A stretch of DNA of 33,808 nt from Scatosoma sp045654025 (GCA_045654025.1 JAZOMO010000037.1:1-33808), one strand, 5' to 3'; counted from the stretch's first letter, positions 8,560 to 17,018 are shown. Notes: generated by a model from the letters alone, not told the origin. Numbers and translations are program-made.

Positions 8560-8866
8560 GGCTCTGTCACATCACCTGGTTGATTTTTGAACCGCCGTTT
8601 TGAAATTCTGCGCGATATTGCGTTAAACTGTGCTTTGTTTTGGTTGCGTACAATGGGTACGCGCCCTGCAACAAATGCTCGGTTGCCTTATCTCGCTTGT
8701 ATTTGAAAACGGCTCGGAAAAATAATTGCGAAATACTTCGTGTTTTGCTCGGTTACAGACCGCTGGGGGTATGCGCCCTCGCAAAGCACTTGCCTTTCTT
8801 ATATTTTTCTCGTCAATCCAACAAAAAGTATTTTGTTGTAAATCAACCATTTTCTGTGACACAGCC
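8560..8866. repeat. Non-coding element with 29-bp imperfect terminal inverted repeats, containing two related hairpin units
   Basis: The left end (8560-8588) and the reverse complement of the right end (8838-8866) share GGCT, TGTCACA and TGGTTGATTT in register. Inside, unit A (about 8596-8713) folds on itself: CCGTTTTGAAAT at its left pairs imperfectly with ATTTGAAAACGG at its right. Unit B (about 8726-8808) resembles unit A, and both contain GTAYGCGCCCT and TTGCCTT. A perfect 8-bp hairpin lies at 8819-8838. No ribosome site or convincing protein is present. Its position just after kdgK suggests insertion into or next to that gene's terminator. It looks like a MITE- or REP-type element. Confidence 0.65.
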
Positions 8867-8895
8867 AATAAAAAAAGCAATTCAATACGGACACG

Positions 8896-8928
8896 GTGCC
8901 TCCAAATTTGATTTGGGGGCACTTTTTC
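8896..8928 (+). terminator. Rho-independent terminator
   Basis: GTGCCTCCAAAT (8896-8907) pairs with ATTTGGGGGCAC (8911-8922) with one T-G wobble, followed by five T residues. It ends transcription from the kdgK side before the ferritin-like gene. Confidence 0.85.
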
Positions 8929-9001
8929 TCATCTTATCGGTGTAAACTTTTTACGGGTTGGGCATATAATAACTACGGAGCGAAAAAAAGGAGGAAGATA
9001 G

Positions 9002-10282
9002 ATGAATCCGTTTCATGAAAATCCAAGGCCCATTTGTAAAAGTTTGCAAAGCTTTAAGGAGATGTATCCCGAGGCGTATAACAAAATGGAGGTTGACCCG
9101 TACACCAAAACCCGTATTATCTTGATGAACGGTACGGAATTTGAGGCAAACTGGTTTTCTCATCAGTTTCAACGGCATACCGACGACAACGATTTGCGCA
9201 GAGAGCTGGCGCTTGCCCGAGAGGTGGAAAAACAACAACAGCTGAAAATATCCTTGCTCAAGCCTTGCACGGAAAGCGCGTTAGAGCATACCATCGGCTA
9301 CGAACAGTTGGCGGTGGACTTGACCGCTGAGCTTGCCAAACGAGAGCCCGATTGCTACGTAAAAAAGGCGTGTGATTTTGCGCTGTTGGAGGACTTTGAC
9401 CATTTGTACCGCTACGCGAACCAGTTGGAAATGGAGCAAGGCGTGCTGGCAGAACGGCTGGTGGGTAGATATACGGAGATTATGCCGGGCAGACCGACGA
9501 TTGCACATCATCGTTTCCCGAAGGACAACATCCGTCGTTGTATCGACAGCAAGACCGCCGACAAGCAGACGGTGCTTGCTACTATGATTATCACGGCGGC
9601 GGAGCAGCAGACGATGAACTACTATATGAACATCACGAACTTTGCCAAGAACGACGCCTCGCGTAGGCTGTATCAGGAGATTGCTCTGGTCGAAGAGGAG
9701 CACGTCAGCCACTATGGCTCTTTGATGGACCCGAACGCGACTTGGCTGGAAATGCTGTTATGGCACGAATACGTGGAATGTTATCTGTACTGGTCGTGCT
9801 ATATGACGGAAACGGATGCGTACGTCAAACAGCTTTGGGAACAGAACTTTGAAATGGAGCTTGCCCACCTGCACAAAGCGGCGGAACTATTGAAAAAATA
9901 CGAGGGCAAGGAATGGCAGCAAGTCATTCCCGACGGAAACTTCCCCAAGCCTCTTTCGTTGCACGAAAATATCAGCTACGTCAGGGATATTTTAGTCAGC
10001 ACGGTGCAGTATACAACCGTGAAAGAGGATTACGAGAAGGTGGACGCTCTGCCGTCCGATGCGGATTTTTATTTCTTCCAAAAGACGATTGCGCCCAGCG
10101 TGTCTGAAGTGCCGTCCCACAACGTTATCAACAACCACATTCGTCGGGCGGGTAAGGATTACCGATACGAAACCAAGCCCAACCCCGTCCGCGAACTGCG
10201 TTGCCGCACCGAGGACAATACCGACGTGGGCAGAAAAGCAGGCGCAGCGCCGTCCACGGGTTTTATCTGCAACGATTGCTAG
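9002..10282 (+). CDS. Two-domain ferritin-like (diiron-type) protein of unknown function
   Basis: This 426-residue cytoplasmic protein has no signal peptide. After a basic N-terminal segment it shows helical stretches carrying carboxylate and His patterns of ferritin-like four-helix bundles: ALLEDFDHLYR at about 123-133, AAEQQTMNYYM then LVEEEHVSHY at about 198-243, and WHEYVECYLYW followed by FEMELAHLHKA at about 254-297. These look like ExxH pairs from a diiron site, possibly one bundle that has been duplicated. The C-terminal 100 residues are polar, with Cys residues near the end (ICNDC). The start has a strong GGAGG site at 8991-8995, and a TATAAT at 8965-8970 with a weak -35 precedes it. 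Redox stress, iron storage or a spore-associated role are possible. I cannot name the family. Confidence 0.75.
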   Translation: MNPFHENPRPICKSLQSFKEMYPEAYNKMEVDPYTKTRIILMNGTEFEANWFSHQFQRHTDDNDLRRELALAREVEKQQQLKISLLKPCTESALEHTIGYEQLAVDLTAELAKREPDCYVKKACDFALLEDFDHLYRYANQLEMEQGVLAERLVGRYTEIMPGRPTIAHHRFPKDNIRRCIDSKTADKQTVLATMIITAAEQQTMNYYMNITNFAKNDASRRLYQEIALVEEEHVSHYGSLMDPNATWLEMLLWHEYVECYLYWSCYMTETDAYVKQLWEQNFEMELAHLHKAAELLKKYEGKEWQQVIPDGNFPKPLSLHENISYVRDILVSTVQYTTVKEDYEKVDALPSDADFYFFQKTIAPSVSEVPSHNVINNHIRRAGKDYRYETKPNPVRELRCRTEDNTDVGRKAGAAPSTGFICNDC

Positions 10283-10292
10283 AATATAGAGG

Positions 10293-10320
10293 AAAAGCCT
10301 TCCAAAACGGAAGGCTTTTT
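10293..10320 (+). terminator. Rho-independent terminator
   Basis: GCCTTCC (10297-10303) pairs with GGAAGGC (10309-10315), extended by flanking A and T runs, and is followed by T residues. It closes the ferritin-like gene. Confidence 0.92.
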
Positions 10321-10331
10321 ATCATAGCGGC

Positions 10332-10360
10332 TTGACAAGTTGACGTGAAATTGCTATACT
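10332..10360 (+). promoter_or_regulatory. Sigma-A promoter of the ABC exporter
   Basis: TTGACA (10332-10337) and TATACT (10355-10360) are separated by 17 bp. The start codon lies 33 bp after the -10 box. Confidence 0.85.
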
Positions 10361-10392
10361 ATGGGGGAATGAAACCATAGGTTGGGTAGAAT

Positions 10393-12105
10393 ATGAGGCG
10401 TTTTTTCGGCTACTATAAGCCGCACAAAAAGTTGTTTATTTTGGACTTAATTTGTTCCTTTTTGATTTCGGTCGGGAATATGTTTTACCCTATGATTGCC
10501 CGTGAAATTATGCAGGCAGTAGAGGTGAAAAACCTGCAATTCATCATCACTTGGGCGATTGTCTTGGGTGGGATTTACCTCTTAAAATGCGTGCTGACCT
10601 TTATCGTTGGCTATTGGGGGCACGTGTTGGGCGTGCGGATTCAGGCGGATATGCGACGGGATTTGTTCCGTCACATTCAGACTCTGCCGTTCTCTTTCTT
10701 TGACGAGAATAAGACGGGCAGCGTAATGTCCCGTCTGACCTCCGACCTCTTTGAAGTGTCCGAGCTTGCGCATCACGGCCCGGAGGACTTGTTCAATTCT
10801 TGCCTTTCTATCGTGGGCGCGCTACTCATGCTGACCTTTATCAACGGCTGGTTGGCGCTTGCGGTGATGTTGTATATTCCTCTAATGGTTTTGTTTGCAG
10901 GTTTTGCTCGAACCAGAATGAATACGGCGTTTACCAACTCGCGTAAAAGAGTGGCAGAGTTGAACGCAGAAATTGAATCCTCGCTGACGGGCGTACGCAT
11001 CACCAAAGCGTACAACGCCAAGGAAACGGAGTGCCAAAAATTCGCCTTTGTCAACGGTCGATTTAAGGATGCAAGAAGCGAAGCTTACAAGGCGATGGGG
11101 CTGTTTCAAGGGGGCATGTCCTTATTCAACGACCTTTTGTACCTGCTTGCGTTGGTGTTTGGCGGCTTGATGTTCTACTTTGGACAGATTAAGGTAGAGG
11201 ACTTTACGGCGTACATACTGTTCATTACGCAGTTGCTTGCGCCCATTCGTACGCTGGTCGTGCTGTTTGAGCAAATCCAAGACGGTATGACGGGCTATAA
11301 GCGGTTTTGCGAGGTCATAGACACCCCGGGCGAATACGAGCCCGAAAACCCCGTACAATCGGAGATGGAAGGGGACGTCGTGTTTGAAAACGTGCAGTTT
11401 TCCTACAAGCAAGAGGAGAGCGAGGAAGTCTTGAAGGGGATTTCCTTCACCGCAAAGAAAGGGCATACGGTGGCGCTAGTTGGCTCTTCAGGTGGCGGTA
11501 AGACGACGATTTGCCACTTAATTCCCCGTTTCTATAAACGGGACGGCGGTGTTATCTCTATCGGTGGAACGGATATTGATGCCGTTTTCAGTGAAACCTT
11601 GCGTTCGAAGATTGCGCTTGTGGCGCAGGACGTGTTCCTGTTTGCAGGCAGTATTAAAGACAATATTCTCTACGGCGCGCCCAACGCCACCGAAGAAGAG
11701 GTGGTAGCGGCGGCAAAACGTGCGAATATTCATGATTTTGTTATGGGCTTGCCAAATGGCTACGATACCGAGGTGGGCGAACGAGGGGTGAAACTCTCGG
11801 GTGGACAAAAACAGCGTATCTCTATCGCGCGCGCGTTCCTCAAAAACCCGTCCATTCTCATCTTGGACGAGGCGACTAGCGCGCTGGATAATATGACGGA
11901 AATGCAGGTGCAGGCGGCTTTGTCAGAGCTGTCGAAGGGCAGAACGACGATTGTCGTTGCGCACAGGCTGTCCACCGTCAAGAACGCAGACGAGATTTTG
12001 GTGGTGGAAAACGGCTTGATTACCGAACGGGGCACGCACGATACTTTGGTAGAGCAGGGCGGTTTGTATGCTGAACTCTATCGTTATCAATTCCGCGAGG
12101 CGTAA
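10393..12105 (+). CDS. ABC exporter half-transporter (fused permease and ATPase)
   Basis: This 570-residue protein joins an N-terminal six-helix transmembrane domain (about 1-310) to a C-terminal ATPase, as in MsbA/BmrA-type exporters that work as dimers in the cytoplasmic membrane. The ATPase has Walker A GSSGGGKTT (about 364-372), signature LSGGQ (from Leu468), Walker B ILILDEATSALD with Asp492, and the switch His in VAHRLSTV. The ribosome site is weak (a G-rich stretch 7-12 bp upstream). It has its own promoter and no second exporter gene next to it, so a homodimer is likely. The substrate is unknown; lipids, peptides or drugs are all possible. The downstream lipoprotein has a separate promoter. 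Confidence 0.93.
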   Translation: MRRFFGYYKPHKKLFILDLICSFLISVGNMFYPMIAREIMQAVEVKNLQFIITWAIVLGGIYLLKCVLTFIVGYWGHVLGVRIQADMRRDLFRHIQTLPFSFFDENKTGSVMSRLTSDLFEVSELAHHGPEDLFNSCLSIVGALLMLTFINGWLALAVMLYIPLMVLFAGFARTRMNTAFTNSRKRVAELNAEIESSLTGVRITKAYNAKETECQKFAFVNGRFKDARSEAYKAMGLFQGGMSLFNDLLYLLALVFGGLMFYFGQIKVEDFTAYILFITQLLAPIRTLVVLFEQIQDGMTGYKRFCEVIDTPGEYEPENPVQSEMEGDVVFENVQFSYKQEESEEVLKGISFTAKKGHTVALVGSSGGGKTTICHLIPRFYKRDGGVISIGGTDIDAVFSETLRSKIALVAQDVFLFAGSIKDNILYGAPNATEEEVVAAAKRANIHDFVMGLPNGYDTEVGERGVKLSGGQKQRISIARAFLKNPSILILDEATSALDNMTEMQVQAALSELSKGRTTIVVAHRLSTVKNADEILVVENGLITERGTHDTLVEQGGLYAELYRYQFREA

Positions 12106-12115
12106 AAATTAGGGG

Positions 12116-12143
12116 TTGACAAATCTTGGATTTGTGATATAAT
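12116..12143 (+). promoter_or_regulatory. Sigma-A promoter of the small lipoprotein
   Basis: TTGACA (12116-12121) and TATAAT (12138-12143) are both perfect hexamers with a 16-bp spacer. Confidence 0.88.
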
Positions 12144-12168
12144 AAAGAAAAAAAGGAGGCTATTTTTT

Positions 12169-12546
12169 ATGAAGAAATTTTTAGTTGCTCTTTTGGCAGG
12201 GTTGATGTGCTTGTTTATGGTGGCTTGCGCGCCTGCGGACATGGAAAAAGCCAAGGCGAAGATGGAAGAGGCAGGCTATTCGGTAACGGTACTCAGCGAA
12301 GAGGCGACGGAAGTGCTGGTTGGCGAAGAGGCTGTTGGCTCGATGAACGCAACCAAGACGGAGGGCGGTATAACGAATTTGAAGATCTATACGGTCAACG
12401 CCATTCTCTTTGAATCTGCGGCTGCGGCAAAAGCGTATTACAACGAAACGAAAACCGAAGAGGTCAAGGAAGGGCAGGCTTACAAAGTAAGCGGCTGCTG
12501 GGTGATTTCCGGCTCTGAAGTAGCCGTTAAAGCATTCTTGAAATAA
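12169..12546 (+). CDS. Small secreted lipoprotein of unknown function
   Basis: The 125-residue product begins with a lipoprotein signal: a Lys-Lys start, a hydrophobic core, and MVAC with the lipidated Cys at residue 20. The mature part is about 105 residues, mixed alpha/beta in appearance. It contains a GGITNLKIYTVN strand and an AAAAKAYYNE helix, which resemble small lipoproteins that bind or shield other envelope proteins. A strong GGAGG site and a consensus promoter precede it, so it is probably abundant. It lies between independent terminators and promoters, so it is a single-gene unit. I do not recognise a family. Confidence 0.85.
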   Translation: MKKFLVALLAGLMCLFMVACAPADMEKAKAKMEEAGYSVTVLSEEATEVLVGEEAVGSMNATKTEGGITNLKIYTVNAILFESAAAAKAYYNETKTEEVKEGQAYKVSGCWVISGSEVAVKAFLK

Positions 12547-12555
12547 GTAAATAAA

Positions 12556-12585
12556 AAACAAGCGGCGTAAAAACCGCTTGTTTTT
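12556..12585 (+). terminator. Rho-independent terminator of the lipoprotein gene
   Basis: AAACAAGCGG (12556-12565) pairs with CCGCTTGTTT (12574-12583) and runs into T residues. Confidence 0.92.
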
Positions 12586-12594
12586 CTTGCAAAG

Positions 12595-12625
12595 AAAAAA
12601 ACCGCCGAATGGTCGGCGGTTTTTG
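12595..12625 (-). terminator. Terminator of glycyl-tRNA synthetase (bidirectional shape)
   Basis: ACCGCCGA (12601-12608) pairs with TCGGCGGT (12613-12620). It is flanked by an A-run on the left, which is a T-run for the minus strand, and by Ts on the right. It separates convergent genes. Confidence 0.9.
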
Positions 12626-12640
12626 TGTGCCACAAATGGC

Positions 12641-14041
12641 TTAGAATTCGATTTTTTCCTGCACGTAGCGGATTGCCTCGTCAATGGAAACACGGATTTG
12701 TTCCATCGTGTCGCGATCGCGCACGGTGACGGTGTTGTCTTCCAAGGTCTGGAAGTCAATCGTCACGCAGAAAGGCGTACCGATTTCGTCCTGACGACGA
12801 TAACGCTTACCGATAGAGCCGGTGACGTCGTAGGTTGCAGGGAACTTCTTGCACATCTGCAGATAGACTTCGTCTGCCTTTTCGGAAAGGTTTTTCTGCA
12901 AGGGCAGTACGGCGCACTTGTAGGGCGCAAGAGCAGGGTGCAAACGGAGTACCGTTCTCACGTCGTTCTTTTCTGCGTCAACCACTTCTTCGTCGTATGC
13001 GTCCGTCAAGAAGGCAAGTACCACACGGTCAGCCCCAAGCGAAGGTTCGATAACGTAGGGTACGTATCTTTCGTTCGTTACAGGGTCGGTGTATTCGATG
13101 GGCTTGCCACATTCCTTTGCGTGTTGGGTGAGGTCGTAGTCCGTTCTGTCTGCGATGCCCCAAAGTTCGCCCCAACCGAATGCGAAGTTGTATTCAAAGT
13201 CGGTGGTCGCCTTGGAATAGAAGCACAGCTCCTCAGGGCTGTGGTCGCGAAGGTGCAGGTTTTCTGCCTTCATACCAAGCGAAAGCAACCAGTCACGGCA
13301 GAAATCCTTCCAGTATGCAAACCATTCAAGGTCAGTGCCGGGTTTGCAGAAGAATTCCAGCTCCATCTGTTCGAACTCACGGGTACGGAACGTAAAGTTG
13401 CCGGGGGTGATTTCGTTACGGAAGGACTTACCGATTTGACCGATACCAAAAGGTACGCGAAGACGGGAAGAACGCTGTACGTTTGCGAAGTTTACGAAGA
13501 TACCCTGCGCCGTTTCGGGACGAAGGTATACGGTGTTCGCGCTGTCTTCGGTGACGCCTTGGAAGGTCTTGAACATCAGGTTGAACTTTCTAATCGAGGT
13601 AAAGTCGGAGTTGCCGCAAACGGGGCAAACCAGCTTATGTTCGTTGATAAACGCCTCTAAAGCGTCGTTGTCCATACTCTCTACGGACACGTCCAAACCC
13701 TTCTTTTCTACGTATTTTTCTACGAGGTCGTCGGCTCTGTGACGGGATTTACAGGACTTACAGTCCATGAGGGGGTCAGAGAAGCCGCCCAAATGCCCCG
13801 ATGCCTGCCAGGTACGGGTGTTCATTAAGATTGCGCAATCTACGCCCGTATTGTGGGGATTTTCTTGGATAAATTTCTTCCACCAAGCCTTCTTTACGTT
13901 GTTCTTCAGCTCAACGCCGAGAGGACCGTAGTCCCACGTGTTTGCAAGACCGCCGTAGATTTCACTGCCGGGATAAATAAAGCCGCGGGTTTTACAAAGG
14001 GAAACCAGCTTTTCCATCGTAACCGCTCTTTTTTCTGCCAT
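12641..14041 (-). CDS. glyQS: Glycyl-tRNA synthetase, single-chain dimeric type
   Basis: This class II synthetase charges tRNA-Gly. It is the single-chain alpha2 form, at 466 residues. Visible family blocks are the N-terminal WDYGPLGVELKNN, zinc-type pairs CKSC and CPVC within the catalytic-domain insertion, motif 2 FRNEITPGNF with FRTREFEQME, and motif 3 near PSLGADRVVLAFL. The anticodon-binding domain follows. The start at 14041 has AAGGAG just upstream on the minus strand. Its own promoter lies at 14075-14103. The leader is only about 35 nt, so there is no room for a T-box. A matching tRNA-Gly(CCC) gene lies at 33180. Confidence 0.97.
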   Translation of the reverse strand: MAEKRAVTMEKLVSLCKTRGFIYPGSEIYGGLANTWDYGPLGVELKNNVKKAWWKKFIQENPHNTGVDCAILMNTRTWQASGHLGGFSDPLMDCKSCKSRHRADDLVEKYVEKKGLDVSVESMDNDALEAFINEHKLVCPVCGNSDFTSIRKFNLMFKTFQGVTEDSANTVYLRPETAQGIFVNFANVQRSSRLRVPFGIGQIGKSFRNEITPGNFTFRTREFEQMELEFFCKPGTDLEWFAYWKDFCRDWLLSLGMKAENLHLRDHSPEELCFYSKATTDFEYNFAFGWGELWGIADRTDYDLTQHAKECGKPIEYTDPVTNERYVPYVIEPSLGADRVVLAFLTDAYDEEVVDAEKNDVRTVLRLHPALAPYKCAVLPLQKNLSEKADEVYLQMCKKFPATYDVTGSIGKRYRRQDEIGTPFCVTIDFQTLEDNTVTVRDRDTMEQIRVSIDEAIRYVQEKIEF

Positions 14042-14074
14042 GGTAATTCTCCTTACAAAATTGTTATCTTTAGT

Positions 14075-14103
14075 ATTGTAGCATTTTTTTTCGTGTTCGT
14101 CAA
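14075..14103 (-). promoter_or_regulatory. Sigma-A promoter of glycyl-tRNA synthetase
   Basis: On the minus strand TTGACG (14103-14098) and TACAAT (14080-14075) are spaced by 17 bp. Confidence 0.8.
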
Positions 14104-14124
14104 TAATTCAAAGGGGCGTTTCCT

Positions 14125-14994
14125 TTAGATTTTCAGTTTCTTGAACAAGAAAGGCACTAATAAGGTCGCCGTCAATACGGTCAGGAAGTATTTTACGAAC
14201 TTCCAACCGATCAATTCCAAAAATGCAAACGGTAACAGTGAGAATGCGCCGAAAACAACTCCTACGCAACCGACGCCTACCAGCAATCGAAGCGTGCGGT
14301 TTTTCCAACTGGTTGCATCGGTAAAACCGATGAACTTTTCCTCGATGGGCAGGGCGATTGCGCCAGCAATCATCATACCTGCTTGTTCGAAGGTGGACTT
14401 AGTGGGGATAAAAATCATTATGAGAATAGAAAGGACGGAAAAACCTGCCAAAATCCAGTATTTTTTATCCTTAAATTGGTCATATAATAAATCCCAAAGG
14501 ATTGCAAACATAATCCCCATCGCGCCGCCGCAAAGGGTGTCCGTCAAGTAGTGCACGCCCAGGTAAATCCTCGACCACATAACGCAAAGCGTTATGATAG
14601 GCGCGACAATCCACAGCCATTTCTTTTGGTAATGACAGGCAAATCCAAAGGTGACGCCGCCGTTAATTTGGCTGTGCCCAGAGGGGAAGGATTCGTAGGG
14701 TTGCAATTTCATTGTGTCTACTAAGCCTGTTAACTCTACCCTTGAAACGTGCCCCATCATATACGGACGGGGCCTACTGACCAAGCCCTTCAGACCTGCG
14801 TTGACCGTCATTGAGGTAAAAGCGATAACGGCAAGGCGTTCCCCCAATTTTTTAGCAATCAGCCAGTATGCCACGCAGATTAACACGACCATAAAGAGGG
14901 GTTCTCCTAAAAGGGAGAAGAAAGCGGCAACGACGTCTAAGAACGGGTTGCGGATGCTTTCAAAAAATTTAGATACAGCAATATCTATCGTCAT
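14125..14994 (-). CDS. PAP2-family membrane phosphatase
   Basis: This is a 289-residue polytopic membrane protein with about six to eight helices. The PAP2 catalytic motifs are complete and in order: KGLVSRPRP, PSGHSQ with its active-site His, and SRIYLGVHYLTD. Relatives dephosphorylate undecaprenyl pyrophosphate or other lipid phosphates outside the membrane. After the PAP2 core, several more hydrophobic segments extend the C-terminus by about 100 residues. I chose ATG 14994 with GGAAGG nearby rather than a TTG at 15024. It lies upstream of glycyl-tRNA synthetase on the same strand, with only a weak hairpin and that gene's own promoter between them. Confidence 0.88.
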   Translation of the reverse strand: MTIDIAVSKFFESIRNPFLDVVAAFFSLLGEPLFMVVLICVAYWLIAKKLGERLAVIAFTSMTVNAGLKGLVSRPRPYMMGHVSRVELTGLVDTMKLQPYESFPSGHSQINGGVTFGFACHYQKKWLWIVAPIITLCVMWSRIYLGVHYLTDTLCGGAMGIMFAILWDLLYDQFKDKKYWILAGFSVLSILIMIFIPTKSTFEQAGMMIAGAIALPIEEKFIGFTDATSWKNRTLRLLVGVGCVGVVFGAFSLLPFAFLELIGWKFVKYFLTVLTATLLVPFLFKKLKI

Positions 14995-15139
14995 TGTAGA
15001 TAACCTTCCAAAAAAATTGCCCAAAGCAGGGCTGATTTGTTTCTTTCAATAGTATACCATATTTTTTTAAAAAAGGGAGTGTTTTTATAAAAAAATTCGA
15101 AAAAGTTTCGGTGATACTCTTTCCATTTTTCAAAAAGTG

Positions 15140-15148
15140 TGTTATAAT
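15140..15148 (+). promoter_or_regulatory. Extended -10 promoter of fhs
   Basis: TG-T-TATAAT spans 15140-15148. A weak -35 (TTTCCA) lies at 15120-15125, 17 bp upstream of the -10 hexamer. A short hairpin in the leader, AAACCCC at 15154-15160 with GGGGTTT at 15164-15170, may shape the mRNA 5' end. Confidence 0.7.
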
Positions 15149-15211
15149 AAAGTAAACCCCTATGGGGTTTTGGGGAAAGTTGAGGGAAATTCGCAAGAAA
15201 AGGAGAAAGAA

Positions 15212-16867
15212 ATGCTTTCGGATATTGAGATTGCAGAGAGCGCGAAGCTGCAAGATATTCGCGATATCGCCAACAAGGCAGGAATTGCAGAGAGTGATTT
15301 GGAACCGTACGGAAAGTACAAAGCAAAGCTTTGCTTACCCAAGGACGGGGAGAGAAAGGCTAAGCTGATTTTGGTGACGGCAATCAACCCTACTTCCTCC
15401 GGTGAGGGTAAAACTACGGTATCTATCGGGCTTGCAGACGGCTTGCAAAAAATCGGCAAAAAGGCTTGCCTTGCTTTGAGAGAGCCTTCCCTTGGTCCTG
15501 TCTTCGGAATTAAAGGCGGCGCGGCTGGCGGCGGCTATGCGCAGGTGGTGCCGATGGCGGAAATCAACCTGCATTTCACGGGCGACCTGCACGCGATCAC
15601 GGCGGCGAACAACCTCTTATGCGCGCTGATGGATAACCACATCTTCCGTGGCAACGCCTTGAATATCGACGTTAACAACATATACTTCCACCGTTGTATG
15701 GACATGAACGAACGCCAGCTGATCAACGTCATGACGGGCGGTAAGGGTAGAGGAGTCGAAAGAGAAGATCACTTTGACATTACGGCGGCGAGCGAAGTCA
15801 TGGCGGTGCTCTGTCTTGCGACGGATATTGACGACTTGAAACGCCGTTTGGGCAACATCATCGTAGGCCTCAATATGGACGGCGAATACGTACGCGCGAA
15901 GGATATTCCTGGCGCGGTAGGCTCGATGGCGGTGCTGTTGAAAGAGGCGATGAAACCCAACCTCGTGCAGACCTTAGAGGGTACGCCTGCAATCATTCAC
16001 GGTGGCCCGTTTGCGAATATTGCCCACGGCTGCAACAGCGTACAGGCAACCTACGCGGCGATGAAGATTGCCGATTATGCCGTCACGGAGGCGGGCTTTG
16101 GCGCAGACCTCGGCGCAGAGAAGTTCTTGGACACCAAGTGTCGCGCGGCAGGCATTGAACCGAGTTGTGTGGTCATCGTTGCGACGGTAAAAGCATTGAA
16201 ATTGCACGGCGGTGCTGCAAAGGAAACGCTTGGCGAAGAGAACCTTTCCGCTTTGGCGGCAGGTATGCCCAACCTCTTAAAGCATATTGAAAACATTAAA
16301 AACGTCTACAAGAAACCAGTGGTCGTGGCGATGAACCGCTTTGCGACCGATACGCAGGCGGAAACCGACTACGTCATCGAAACGGTGCGCGCGGCGGGCT
16401 CGGTTGCGGTGTTCACCGACGTGTTCTTGAAGGGGGGCGAGGGCGGAATGGCTCTTGCTGAAGAAGTGGTAAAGGCGTGCGAAATCCCCTCAAAAATGGA
16501 GTACGCATACGACGTAAACGACGGCGTTTGCAAGAAAATCAACGACGTCGTGCAGAAAATCTACGGCGGCGAGGGCGCAGATTTCTCCGAAGAGGCGCTT
16601 GCGAAAATCGCAGACATCGAGAAAAAAGGCGAAGGCAATCTGCCTATCATCATTGCAAAAACGCAGTATTCGCTTTCGGATAACGCCGAACTGCTCGGCA
16701 GACCTACGGGCTTTAGAATCTTCGTCAAGGACGTTGTTTTGAAGGGCGGCGCAGGCTTTATCGTTGCCATCGCTGGCAAGATTATGCTGATGCCTGGTTT
16801 GGGCGCGCATCCTGCGGCGGAGAAGATAGACTTGCTGTCCGACGGCACAATAGTAGGTTTATCTTAA
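15212..16867 (+). CDS. fhs: Formate-tetrahydrofolate ligase
   Basis: Fhs joins formate to tetrahydrofolate using ATP to make 10-formyl-tetrahydrofolate, the one-carbon donor for purines and formyl-Met, and a step of acetogenic metabolism. The protein is 551 residues, close to the usual 555-560. The P-loop is in NPTSSGEGKTT, and the family block REPSLGPVFGIKGGAAGGG is intact. I start at ATG 15212 because AGGAG lies at 15201-15205; an in-frame ATG at 15137 overlaps the promoter. No other Wood-Ljungdahl gene is nearby, so a biosynthetic role is the safer reading. The stop codon overlaps the left end of a hairpin element. Confidence 0.96.
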   Translation: MLSDIEIAESAKLQDIRDIANKAGIAESDLEPYGKYKAKLCLPKDGERKAKLILVTAINPTSSGEGKTTVSIGLADGLQKIGKKACLALREPSLGPVFGIKGGAAGGGYAQVVPMAEINLHFTGDLHAITAANNLLCALMDNHIFRGNALNIDVNNIYFHRCMDMNERQLINVMTGGKGRGVEREDHFDITAASEVMAVLCLATDIDDLKRRLGNIIVGLNMDGEYVRAKDIPGAVGSMAVLLKEAMKPNLVQTLEGTPAIIHGGPFANIAHGCNSVQATYAAMKIADYAVTEAGFGADLGAEKFLDTKCRAAGIEPSCVVIVATVKALKLHGGAAKETLGEENLSALAAGMPNLLKHIENIKNVYKKPVVVAMNRFATDTQAETDYVIETVRAAGSVAVFTDVFLKGGEGGMALAEEVVKACEIPSKMEYAYDVNDGVCKKINDVVQKIYGGEGADFSEEALAKIADIEKKGEGNLPIIIAKTQYSLSDNAELLGRPTGFRIFVKDVVLKGGAGFIVAIAGKIMLMPGLGAHPAAEKIDLLSDGTIVGLS

Positions 16868-16985
16868 AACCACGGATATACTTCGCAATACGGCGTTGAA
16901 CTGTGGCAACCCTCGGTCATTTACGCAAAGTAAACTTCCTCGGGTTTTCCTCGTTCGCCTTGTCTTGCTCGCATCTGCGTGGTTT
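16866..16985. repeat. Long imperfect hairpin element after fhs, related to the 8560-8866 element
   Basis: The outer arms AAAACCACGGA (16866-16876) and TGCGTGGTTT (16976-16985) pair. Further in, GCAATACGGCG near 16884 pairs imperfectly with the segment ending TTGTCTTGC near 16968. AACCCTCGGTCATTTAC (about 16908-16924) pairs imperfectly with GTAAACTTCCTCGGGTT (about 16930-16946). The stretch ATACGGCGTTGAACTGTG matches unit A of the 8560 element at 15 of 18 positions, so they appear to be one family. No protein is predicted. It replaces an ordinary terminator for fhs. Confidence 0.6.
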
Positions 16986-17018
16986 GACTGGTTGTAGAAA
17001 TAATAATTTACAATTGAT

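Noticed and set aside
8623..8945. Two overlapping frames of about 100 residues in the 8560-8866 region, one on each strand
   Set aside because: Neither has a ribosome site, both run through the inverted-repeat arms, and the plus-strand one runs through a terminator.
12641..14110. T-box riboswitch expected before glycyl-tRNA synthetase
   Set aside because: The leader between the promoter and the start codon is only about 35 nt, too short for a T-box, and no T-box sequence is present.
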